Positions 1-6,785 of a stretch of 11,235 bases of DNA are shown in pieces. The position numbers and the translations under genes are program-made. The first letter of the stretch is position 1. Every line of letters starts with the position of its first letter. The notes below the pieces were generated by a model. The model saw only the letters and a program-made list of their open reading frames with translations, did not search any database and was not told the DNA's origin. Location of the stretch: contig CAMNDS010000016.1 of NCBI GenBank assembly GCA_946535695.1, positions 1-11,235 of the forward strand, given 5' to 3'. This DNA is from an uncultured Clostridia bacterium. Lineage in GTDB: Bacteria > Bacillota > Clostridia > Oscillospirales > Acutalibacteraceae.

Positions 1-1
1 T

Positions 2-127
2 ATAACCGGAATAGGAAATTATATCGGAACAACAACTACAGGGGCTTCTTCAGTACAAGGCGTGATAAGTTATTTGAGTGATCAAATTATTACACTCGCT
101 TCTCAAATTACTACACTTACTTCTTAA
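2..127 (+). CDS. 3' end of a Thr/Ser-rich protein, possibly structural (partial)
   Basis: An open frame enters from the left edge in frame 2 and ends at TAA 125-127, giving the last 41 residues of a protein. The visible tail is rich in Thr, Ser, Gly and Ile. It ends in a short heptad-like stretch (YLSDQIITLASQITTLTS) in which hydrophobic residues recur every three to four positions. Low-complexity Thr/Gly sequence followed by a short helix is common at the C-termini of phage tail-fibre or baseplate proteins, so a structural role is a reasonable guess, but no domain can be named from so little sequence. It converges on the ATPase gene on the other strand, with the inverted repeat at 150-221 between them. 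The frame is confident; the function is not. Confidence 0.55.
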   Translation: MTGIGNYIGTTTTGASSVQGVISYLSDQIITLASQITTLTS

Positions 128-149
128 TTGGAGGATAATTGCATATATC

Positions 150-221
150 TTTAATTTAATAAGAGATCTTAGCTTAAATACATAATTCATTATTTCAGCT
201 AAGATCTCTTATTAAATTAAA
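150..221. terminator. Perfect 25-bp inverted repeat between convergent genes, probable bidirectional terminator
   Basis: Arms 150-174 and 197-221 are perfect reverse complements over 25 bp and flank a 22-nt loop. The core of each arm carries AAGAGATCTTAGCT; the outer 11 bp are A/T only. The element lies between the stop of a rightward gene (127) and the stop of a leftward gene (249), where a shared bidirectional terminator is expected. Beyond the core stem both strands run into A/T-rich sequence, though neither has a clean run of six or more U. It is the longest perfect dyad I found in the window, so a second role, such as a processing site or protein-binding dyad, is not excluded. Confidence 0.75.
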
Positions 222-248
222 AATATTTAGATATTTTATGCAAATTGT

Positions 249-1877
249 TTAAGTTTTTAAGATATTATATATAGATTTTTTAAAATTATTATCTCTGTAT
301 TGTAAGCGAGTTTCTATAACCCCGTCGAAATTTTTGTCTTCGAATTCGGTATGTGAAATTATAAATACTGTTTTATCTTCTTTAATATTATTTTTTAATA
401 CCGAGCATATAAGTTGTCTCAAATCCGCATCCATATTACTTAATAATTCATCTAATAAACATATATTGAAATTAGAATTATTAGTTATTACCTTCAATAC
501 ACCTAATATTATACTAATATCCACAACTTTTAATTGACCTGTGCTGAGACTATTAATAGATATATCTTTATTGATTCCATATAAACTTATTGAACATTTA
601 AAGTTTTTATCAAATTCTATTATATAAGGTAATTTAAATTGTGTAGTGTATTCGTGTATGGAATTATTTAATATAGGGATGAAAGATGAAAGAATATCGT
701 TTCGTATATCTATTGAAAGAATATTGATCAATTGATCCCATTCTATTTCTTCTTTATTGTAAAAATCTCTATTAATTTCTAAATTATTTAATTGATTTTT
801 AAGGTCTTTTATTTCTTCTTTATTTATAAACAGTCGTTTTTCCTGTTCTTCTAATTGTATAAGAATTTTTTGTTTAATTTTGATTTGTTTATTATAATCA
901 TTTATGTAATTTTGGTAGTCTATAAATATCTTTTTTCTTTCTTCCTTTTTAGCATTTAATTTGACATTTTCTTCTTTCCATTGTTTACTTAATAATTCTT
1001 TTTCTTGTCTTTTTATTTCAAGTTGTGATTGATCAATAGTAGCACCACACGTGGGACATATTCCTCGTTCGATGAATTTAATTTCTTTTGCTTTATTTGT
1101 TCCAAGTGACTGTATACGAGTTACTTCTGAAGATATTTTATTTATTTCATCCTCATATAATCTTTCATTATTTTGACATTCATTCTTTATTTGTTCTAAT
1201 TTAAAATTTAATAAATCAATTTCTTGCTTGATGAGGTTTTTATCTCCTTCTATACGTTGTATATTACTAAGCTGTTTAATTTTATCTATTTGAGAATTTA
1301 CAGCATTAATGTCACTATCTATATCTCTACGTTGCTGCCTAGCTTCTTGTTTCGATATTTTACATTTTTCTACATAGTTGGTTAATATATAAAAACCGAA
1401 CACCTGATCAAGAAATTGTTTAGAATCATATGTATTTAATGTCGCAAGACTTTTAAAATTATTAAAGCTGATAATACATAATAATTCTAATGTGATTCTA
1501 GAAATATCGTAATATTCCATTTCTAATTGCGTTTGTGCATCCCTTTTATTAGTAAACGCAAGCTCATCACCATCTACTTCAACATATATCGGGGATTGGA
1601 GGTATGAATTAATTTCTCTGCGTATATATAAATCATGATTTTTTGTTCTACACCAAAGCTCTATTAAACAATGCTTTTCACCCCATGAAATTAAATCCTT
1701 ATTATTCTTACCTTTGATATCTCCGAATAGACCGTATATAATAGCTTCCCCGATCGTTGTTTTCCCTGATCCAACAGGTCCATTAATTCTCCAAAAACCA
1801 CGAATATCTTGAAAATCTAATTCTAAGGTATCATATATAGATTTAAAATTATGTATTCTAATTTTTCTTACAAACAT
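249..1877 (-). CDS. Rad50/SbcC-like (T4 gp46-like) recombination ATPase
   Basis: A 542-residue SMC-type ATPase, close to the length of T4 gp46. Residues 1-160 form the N-terminal ABC half, with Walker A GPVGSGKT at 33-40 and a Q-loop-like region near 137-145. A coiled coil of about 200 residues is interrupted by a zinc-hook CPTC at 274-277. The C-terminal half carries a signature LSTGQ (444-448), Walker B ending in D476-E477, a D-loop, and the switch His at 509. In the family, a dimer joined at the hook works with a Mre11/SbcD/gp47 nuclease to process DNA ends for recombination and replication. No such nuclease gene lies in this window. The gene is the last of the leftward block, 20 nt downstream of a GT7-like gene. 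The ATG at 1877 begins right at the family's first beta strand, with no obvious Shine-Dalgarno. The fold is very secure; the gp46 assignment is likely. Confidence 0.93.
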   Translation of the reverse strand: MFVRKIRIHNFKSIYDTLELDFQDIRGFWRINGPVGSGKTTIGEAIIYGLFGDIKGKNNKDLISWGEKHCLIELWCRTKNHDLYIRREINSYLQSPIYVEVDGDELAFTNKRDAQTQLEMEYYDISRITLELLCIISFNNFKSLATLNTYDSKQFLDQVFGFYILTNYVEKCKISKQEARQQRRDIDSDINAVNSQIDKIKQLSNIQRIEGDKNLIKQEIDLLNFKLEQIKNECQNNERLYEDEINKISSEVTRIQSLGTNKAKEIKFIERGICPTCGATIDQSQLEIKRQEKELLSKQWKEENVKLNAKKEERKKIFIDYQNYINDYNKQIKIKQKILIQLEEQEKRLFINKEEIKDLKNQLNNLEINRDFYNKEEIEWDQLINILSIDIRNDILSSFIPILNNSIHEYTTQFKLPYIIEFDKNFKCSISLYGINKDISINSLSTGQLKVVDISIILGVLKVITNNSNFNICLLDELLSNMDADLRQLICSVLKNNIKEDKTVFIISHTEFEDKNFDGVIETRLQYRDNNFKKSIYNILKT

Positions 1878-1897
1878 ATATTAAGATATATAATTGA

Positions 1898-2584
1898 TTA
1901 TTTATTTTTAGATTGATTATATAAATCTAAGTATTTATAATCATCGACTATATTTACATTATCCACCTTTATATTTATGATGTGCTTTTTTTTAATTTTA
2001 CTTATTAAATTGTAAGTTGTTTGTAAAAGCCCATCTTGTTCGGGTTTTATCTGTTTCATATGATACATGTTGTATATATTTAAACTGAAATCATAATTTT
2101 CCTCGTTATGAGCTAATTTATCGATATAAATAAGTTTATTTTTTAATCTACATAAACCACCAATTTTAAAGTTAAAAATTTTACAATTAAATTCGTTATC
2201 AACACATAAATTAGAGAAACCATTATATTTATTAAAATCGTTTCTCTTCATAAAAAGAAATAATCCAAATATTTTATTTGCATCAATATCTGCATCATCG
2301 ATACTCAATTTATTAAATGCAATAAAAGGAAATTTTGTATTATCGTAGATTTTTATCGGATTAAATCGATTCAAAACTCGTATATTTTCGTCTATCAAAC
2401 CAATATATTCAGTTGCGCAATATCGTATAGCTATATTATATAATATATAGCTCGGGGTATTGAAATCTTCGATGAATATAAAATCTATCTTTTTAAAATA
2501 ATCTGAAAACGAGTCATTAAAATTTTTAATTAAACTGTATTGTTCTTTTATACTATTTGATATTATAAATGTAACGTCTCTCAT
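1898..2584 (-). CDS. GT7-like (beta-1,4-galactosyltransferase-fold) glycosyltransferase, degenerate motifs
   Basis: A 228-residue protein that aligns by eye with the catalytic domain of beta-1,4-galactosyltransferases (GT7, GT-A fold). Supporting stretches are the GLFLFMKRNDFNKYNGFSN region (family form GGVxxLSKxxFLxINGFPN) and the C-terminal EQDGLLQTTYNLI followed by a strand ending IKVDN, which mirrors SDGLNSLTYQVL...ITVD. The family's metal-binding DVD appears here as DEN (in GLIDEN). The strongly conserved WGWGGEDDD that should follow the GFSN motif is absent and replaced by VDNEFNCKIF. The protein therefore probably keeps the fold but may use another donor or mechanism, or be inactive. 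Its start overlaps the upstream GT2-TupA stop by four bases (ATGA), implying translational coupling. A divergent GT2 enzyme is the main alternative. Confidence 0.65.
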   Translation of the reverse strand: MRDVTFIISNSIKEQYSLIKNFNDSFSDYFKKIDFIFIEDFNTPSYILYNIAIRYCATEYIGLIDENIRVLNRFNPIKIYDNTKFPFIAFNKLSIDDADIDANKIFGLFLFMKRNDFNKYNGFSNLCVDNEFNCKIFNFKIGGLCRLKNKLIYIDKLAHNEENYDFSLNIYNMYHMKQIKPEQDGLLQTTYNLISKIKKKHIINIKVDNVNIVDDYKYLDLYNQSKNK

Positions 2585-4146
2585 AATTGTAACATATCTC
2601 CAATCTTTTTATCATCTGCTGGATTTTTATATTTAAAACCACAGCCGCCCGGAGTAAAAGTCATTTCTCCCAAATATACCTGATTATTAACTTCGTAAAA
2701 ATCGACTCGAACAAACTTGAAGTTTTTTGAAAGTTTTTTTGCATAATCTTTCATTAACTCGAAATTATTAGGTTTTTTAAAATTCTTAAAGTTTTCCTTC
2801 CCCACCCCATATAAATCAAGCATCTGATCATTATTTATGTCGTAATACATTATGTCTCCATGACCGTGCCCTGTATTAATAGTATATAACTTCGGGACGC
2901 CGTTCATACACCAGAATTTATAATCAATTAATGAATCTTTTTGCGATGAATCTTCAAGTAATTGTTCAATCATTATTTTTGGTTGTATATTAATATATTG
3001 AACCTCTCCATATATACCGATATTTTTATTCAACCACTCAGTCAATGTTTTATTTATATCACTGATATTGATATTATTTTTATCTTTAATATATATATTC
3101 ATTCTACTCCCATGATTACACTTGATCATGAATTTATCAGGTAATTCATTCCAATTTATATCTTCTGGTTTGTCATAAGTTTTAATTAACGGTACACATA
3201 TATCTTTCCCTAATTTTTCTATACTATAATTATGTACTTTTATTTTATCTGCGCAATCGGTTTTTTTAGTACTACAATTATGTATCATTAAATAAGCTAT
3301 TTTTTCCTGAATAGTTGTCGGGTTAACTAAATCTAATCTTATTCTTTTTTTATTAAACATTCGATTTACAAAATAAGACTCTACATATTTTATATTTACT
3401 ATTTCTCCATTTTTGCCAAATACTGGACTAAACTCAGGTAACTCTACGTATTTTCCGGTGATGGTTTTTATTTTTAAATGTTTATGAGATTCATTCTTAA
3501 TATATTCATTATATTTCTTTCTCAACTGACTTTTAAAATCAGTTTCTTCACTACGTGTAAGTGAATCTTGTCTAATTCTCCTCTTATATAATACTTTGTT
3601 TATTAACGAATAACGTACTTTCAATAATTTTCTCAATCTATAATATAATTCAGAATCCGCTCCACATATCCATGGCATATACCCACCGGATAACTCAAAT
3701 GAGTATTTTGACATGGCGACTACCCCTATAGCTAGATATGGTATATTTTCACATATTTTAAGCGTCTCATCATAATTATATAATTTAAAACGAATTAAAT
3801 CGCATTGTTTACGATTCATTATTTCTTCTATCAAAGTAGGTTCCATGACGTCATCAGAGTCTATACGAATCATGATATTATATTTTGCAATACTCATTAA
3901 TGTATTCGTTACTATATAAGTACCATAATTTTTATTCATCATGATAACTCTAAGGTTTTTATATTTATACCTTACTTGCTTAATAAACGTTAATAACTCT
4001 TCGTCGCCGTCGATGCCTAATAAAATTTCGAAATTATCATGAGAATTAATCCACGTCTGTTTCATGATACTATCTAACATATCGCATATATACTTTTTAG
4101 TATGATATGCCGTAATGCAAATACTTATACCTTCTTTATAATTCAT
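2581..4146 (-). CDS. Fusion of a GT2 glycosyltransferase and a TupA-like ATP-grasp domain
   Basis: A 521-residue two-domain protein. Residues 5 to about 200 are a GT2 glycosyltransferase: ISICITAYHTKKYI opens the GT-A fold, GIDGD follows at 44-48, and the metal/nucleotide-sugar DxD is DSDD at 96-99. From about residue 275 to the end is a TupA-like ATP-grasp domain of the type named for the teichuronic acid gene tupA. Its marks are the NPTTIQEKIAYL entry, LPDKFMIKCNHGS with the glycine-rich ATP-binding region, IEQLLEDSS, DYKFWCMNGVPK, FVRVDFYEVNNQVYLGEMTF and a closing IGDMLQL. These domains are usually found in polysaccharide or teichuronic acid loci. Fusion to a GT2 suggests sequential steps on one acceptor, which is inference. 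The start overlaps the end of the Stealth gene by 11 bp, and the stop overlaps the next gene by 4 bp. Domain calls are strong; the substrate is unknown. Confidence 0.88.
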   Translation of the reverse strand: MNYKEGISICITAYHTKKYICDMLDSIMKQTWINSHDNFEILLGIDGDEELLTFIKQVRYKYKNLRVIMMNKNYGTYIVTNTLMSIAKYNIMIRIDSDDVMEPTLIEEIMNRKQCDLIRFKLYNYDETLKICENIPYLAIGVVAMSKYSFELSGGYMPWICGADSELYYRLRKLLKVRYSLINKVLYKRRIRQDSLTRSEETDFKSQLRKKYNEYIKNESHKHLKIKTITGKYVELPEFSPVFGKNGEIVNIKYVESYFVNRMFNKKRIRLDLVNPTTIQEKIAYLMIHNCSTKKTDCADKIKVHNYSIEKLGKDICVPLIKTYDKPEDINWNELPDKFMIKCNHGSRMNIYIKDKNNINISDINKTLTEWLNKNIGIYGEVQYINIQPKIMIEQLLEDSSQKDSLIDYKFWCMNGVPKLYTINTGHGHGDIMYYDINNDQMLDLYGVGKENFKNFKKPNNFELMKDYAKKLSKNFKFVRVDFYEVNNQVYLGEMTFTPGGCGFKYKNPADDKKIGDMLQL

Positions 4147-5842
4147 ATTTTGATTTATTTGGAAACTTATTTAATAATATTTTATCAATTATTTTTACAT
4201 CTTCGATTGTCGTAGAATCAGAATCATTCAGACATACTGCTTTCAATAAAATATCATTAATATATTTAGCTTTAGATGATTTTAATTTTGATTTAGAGTG
4301 GGGTAAAGTATGATTAATAAATTTTAATGTTCGTGCTTGATATACCGCATAAAGCCATTGTGAAAGATTTTTTGAATCACGTACCCGAGTAATACTATTA
4401 TTTATTTGATGTTTATATATTTTATTGCAGCTTTCGATAGTCGATTTTAAATACGGAATAAAAACATGTTGTATTCTTTCGACCCTCCTATCTTCATTAC
4501 CTGTCACTAATTTATGTATATTATAACGTATATAATCCGCGTTCCAATTTTTATTAAATATATCTTCTCTACAACCAAATTTTGGTGTATTTCCTTCAAA
4601 AAAATCATCTTCTTCCATTGGATTATTCGCATATATATCATCATTAGCATATATGAACCGATCATTTAAGTCAGGTATGTTATGTAAAAACATTTCTATG
4701 GTACATGAATTGAATACTGGCAGATACTCTTTCGGAATGAATTGATCGTGAGTCACAATGTGTACCGTATTTTTATTTATCCAATCTGGTATTTGAGATT
4801 CGGACGAGACAATTAAATGAACTTTCCTTATAAACTTCATATACTTATCTATTCCTCGGAAAAAATATTTAAATAAATCATAACTACGAAATCTCTCTAC
4901 ATCTCCACCATAACCTAATTTATGATTAACATATATATTATAATTTTTCTGCCATTCCGGATCCCGATTATCTACATACGGAACAACTAAATCAATTGTT
5001 TGCTCTTTAAGATTTTGTTTTAATCCTTTTTTAATCATATTATAATATTTTTCATTATCGTCTGCATTATCATGAATACATATTAAATCATATTCGGATT
5101 TAGTAAATAACCAATATAAATCATTCGGTTTTATTTTATCTGTTTGTATATAAATATAATCTAATCTTTTGATATCACATTTATTAGAATAATATAAATA
5201 ATCAACAAATACGTATTGATTGATATTTTTAGGTTCTCGTTTCAATGTTATGGAATTTTCAAGTACTTCTTTTGCTTTACCCCATATTTCTTCATATACT
5301 CTTTTAGAATGAATAAGGCATATATGGTCGGGTTTAATATACGTATTAGTAATAGGTTTATTTAAAAGTTTTCTCGCGAGGTCTGCGCCGTTTTTGCATT
5401 GTTGCCGATAAATGTTTTCGGGCACTGTAGTAAGTGTTTTGAAGGAAAGAATTGGCTTACCATTAAAAAACATATCTTCTCCGCAGTAATTAATAGGAAA
5501 AATATCATCATTAAAATATATGAAATAATCACTTAAGCCGGGGATGTTATGTAAAAATAACTCTATAGTACATGAATTGAATGTAGGTAAATATTCTTTC
5601 GGAATTATTTTATCATGAGTAATTATAATAGCGTGGTTTGTAGATAATTGAGATTCGGTACTTACTACAACATATATATTTCTTACCCATGGCATATATT
5701 TTCTAATACTCAATATTTGTAATTCTATAGTTCCAAATTCTTTGAATCTACGCGCTTCTGGTTCTTTATTGAATATTTTTTTATATTGTTTAATCCATAT
5801 AGGATCATTCATATTAACATAAGTAATTACGGCATCTATCAT
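4136..5842 (-). CDS. Tandem Stealth-family sugar-phosphate transferase (two complete modules)
   Basis: A 568-residue protein made of two full Stealth modules. Each carries CR1 (IDAVITYVNMNDPIW near residue 2; IDLVVPYVDNRDPEW at 283), CR2 (RRFKEFG...VVVSTESQ...HDKIIPKEYLP...FNDD, and the matching ERFRSYD...IVSSESQ...ANDD), a CR3-like stretch beginning with His (DHICLIH, QHVFIPY), and CR4 (ICIHDNADDNEKYY; VCLNDSDSTTIEDV, the latter ending FPNKSKYEL as is typical). Family members, including bacterial capsule enzymes and human GNPTAB, transfer hexose-1-phosphate to sugars and create phosphodiester linkages. Most bacterial Stealth proteins have a single module. I chose ATG 5842 because the family begins at the IDAV strand. 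The longer reading frame would need a TTG at 5878 and would translate through the hairpin at 5852-5888. It is followed by the GT2-TupA gene with an 11-bp overlap. Confidence 0.93.
   Translation of the reverse strand: MIDAVITYVNMNDPIWIKQYKKIFNKEPEARRFKEFGTIELQILSIRKYMPWVRNIYVVVSTESQLSTNHAIIITHDKIIPKEYLPTFNSCTIELFLHNIPGLSDYFIYFNDDIFPINYCGEDMFFNGKPILSFKTLTTVPENIYRQQCKNGADLARKLLNKPITNTYIKPDHICLIHSKRVYEEIWGKAKEVLENSITLKREPKNINQYVFVDYLYYSNKCDIKRLDYIYIQTDKIKPNDLYWLFTKSEYDLICIHDNADDNEKYYNMIKKGLKQNLKEQTIDLVVPYVDNRDPEWQKNYNIYVNHKLGYGGDVERFRSYDLFKYFFRGIDKYMKFIRKVHLIVSSESQIPDWINKNTVHIVTHDQFIPKEYLPVFNSCTIEMFLHNIPDLNDRFIYANDDIYANNPMEEDDFFEGNTPKFGCREDIFNKNWNADYIRYNIHKLVTGNEDRRVERIQHVFIPYLKSTIESCNKIYKHQINNSITRVRDSKNLSQWLYAVYQARTLKFINHTLPHSKSKLKSSKAKYINDILLKAVCLNDSDSTTIEDVKIIDKILLNKFPNKSKYEL
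4666..4753 (-). repeat. Downstream copy of an 88-bp diverged direct repeat inside the Stealth gene
   Basis: This segment aligns without gaps to 5533-5620. By hand count 71 of 88 bases match (about 81%), including a 15-base identical run at gtacatgaattgaat. It encodes the CR2 core HDxxIPKEYLPxFNSCTIExFLHNIPxL of the second module. The match reflects internal duplication of the Stealth module. Confidence 0.8.
5533..5620 (-). repeat. Upstream copy of the 88-bp diverged direct repeat inside the Stealth gene
   Basis: Partner of 4666-4753, encoding the CR2 core of the first Stealth module. The copies lie 867 bp apart, equal to 289 codons, which gives the module period. Similarity at the nucleotide level falls off quickly outside this block. 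Confidence 0.8.
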
Positions 5843-5851
5843 GACAAAATA

Positions 5852-5888
5852 ATAAAGACCTATGAATAGTAAATTCAAAGGTCTTTAT
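5852..5888 (-). terminator. 16-bp-stem hairpin just upstream of the Stealth start codon, terminator-like
   Basis: Arms 5852-5861 and 5879-5888 pair over 10 bp (ATAAAGACCT / AGGTCTTTAT). After one A-A mismatch the stem continues with 5863-5867 / 5873-5877 around a 5-nt loop. On the minus strand the stem is followed by TATTTTGTC and then the ATG at 5842, so a weak U-rich tract lies between stem and start codon. It sits 18 nt after the stop of the cysteine-rich gene (5907). It could terminate the sigma-factor transcript, attenuate expression of the glycan genes, or be a processing or translation-control structure. Confidence 0.7.
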
Positions 5889-5906
5889 AAAAATATATTC
5901 AAATAA

Positions 5907-6521
5907 TTAAAGGATATATGTCTTCTTTTTTCCTATACTAACTACATGCGGTCCCGTGCTCAAATTAATCATAATCCAGTTAGTACCACATATATGTAAG
6001 TCCTCATTAAGTGCTTTTGCGATATCGGTTTTGTTAAAACACTCCTGTATATGAGTGATATCGCCATCCGTTGTAAGAACTTTTAATGATTCTGGAACAG
6101 CTGTTCCTATACAGCAAACCGAGTCCGGGCAGGCCATCGTTACACTATTTATTCCATTTACTGGAACTTCTGGAGTTTCTTCTAGTATATATACAGTATC
6201 TCCATTGAGTATATCATAATGTCCCATCAAATTATTCCTATAAAAGAACGAACACGGAGCACCCATTCCCGAATCTATAAAATTCATAGCGCCCCAAAAC
6301 TCACTGCATAGGAACTGATCGAAATTTCGTTTATCTCTTATAGCATGCCCAGTAATTACATATCGCCCGTCATCTAATACACTCATATGAGTATCGTTAG
6401 CTAATGAATATACATTATTATATGCTTTGCATATGGGACATTGATTAGGAATAGATTGTAATATTGGTGTGTATCGAAATTCCGCTATGCCTTGTGATAT
6501 TAAATCAGAAAATTTAGTCAT
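5907..6521 (-). CDS. Cysteine-rich hypothetical protein (204 aa)
   Basis: I do not recognise this protein. It has nine cysteines: a CPIC pair at 28-31 that resembles half of a zinc knuckle, two isolated Cys in the middle, a cluster in MACPDSVCC, and two more near the C-terminus. The rest looks beta-rich with many turns (DDGRYVITGH, NGDTVYILEE, LTTDGDITHI, GPHVVSIGKK), and there is no signal peptide or membrane segment. The C-terminal strand ends in a basic GKKKTY patch. A zinc-stabilised virion or baseplate component would fit, but this is a guess. The N-terminus MTKFSDLISQG follows the spacing of the capsid-targeting-like starts of two nearby genes except that Gln replaces Glu at position 10. 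It begins 6 nt after the 84-residue gene, so it belongs to the same transcript. The hairpin at 5852-5888 follows. Confidence 0.8.
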   Translation of the reverse strand: MTKFSDLISQGIAEFRYTPILQSIPNQCPICKAYNNVYSLANDTHMSVLDDGRYVITGHAIRDKRNFDQFLCSEFWGAMNFIDSGMGAPCSFFYRNNLMGHYDILNGDTVYILEETPEVPVNGINSVTMACPDSVCCIGTAVPESLKVLTTDGDITHIQECFNKTDIAKALNEDLHICGTNWIMINLSTGPHVVSIGKKKTYIL

Positions 6522-6527
6522 ATATAA

Positions 6528-6782
6528 TTATTTTACTACGCCTTTATTAAGAATGCCTATCAATGCACCCCAATCGTCATTATCAACTAATTCTTTATTA
6601 TCTTTTAATATACCTTCAATCATTTCGTTAGCCTTATCTTCATCATATTCATCTCCCCATATTTCTTTTAATTTATTTTTAGCATACTCGCGAAAAGCTT
6701 TTTCATCTTTGATTTCGCCTTCGTTAACGTTAGCTATACGGGAATTAAATTGTTCTTTTAAGAATGATGTTATACTTTTCAT
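6528..6782 (-). CDS. Small acidic protein with a capsid-targeting-like N-terminus (84 aa)
   Basis: An 84-residue, mainly helical and acidic protein of unknown function. The N-terminus MKSITSFLKE matches position for position the hydrophobic/Glu pattern of the T4 capsid-targeting peptide (MKTYQEFIAE). It has a hydrophobic residue at 4, Phe at 7, Leu at 8 and Glu at 10, and so contains an LxE site of the type cut by T4 prohead protease gp21. The rest (EKAFREYAKNKLKEIWGDEYDEDKANEMIEG) reads as an amphipathic helical domain with no cysteines and no membrane segment. It lies 3 nt after the coiled-coil gene and 6 nt before the cysteine-rich gene, in an operon with the sigma factor. It may be a packaged internal protein; the packaging idea is inference from the N-terminus only. 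Confidence 0.8.
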   Translation of the reverse strand: MKSITSFLKEQFNSRIANVNEGEIKDEKAFREYAKNKLKEIWGDEYDEDKANEMIEGILKDNKELVDNDDWGALIGILNKGVVK

Positions 6783-6785
6783 ATT

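Noticed and set aside
334..537. Short opposite-strand frames within the ATPase, GT2-TupA, 84-aa/204-aa, sigma and epimerase-fusion genes
   Set aside because: They lie antisense to well-supported genes, lack recognisable domains, and have composition expected of shadow frames.
2585..2600. GGAG as a Shine-Dalgarno for the GT7-like gene
   Set aside because: It lies about 14 nt from the ATG, inside the upstream coding sequence, and no other gene in the window shows a similar site.
5843..5855. TAnnTTTG-like Bacteroidota -7 element before the Stealth ATG
   Set aside because: The match is one base short in spacing (TATTTTG) and would again leave almost no leader.
5843..5878. Longer Stealth reading frame beginning at TTG 5878
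   Set aside because: The 12 added residues lie entirely within the hairpin and spacer, the start would be TTG, and the family's CR1 strand begins exactly at ATG 5842.
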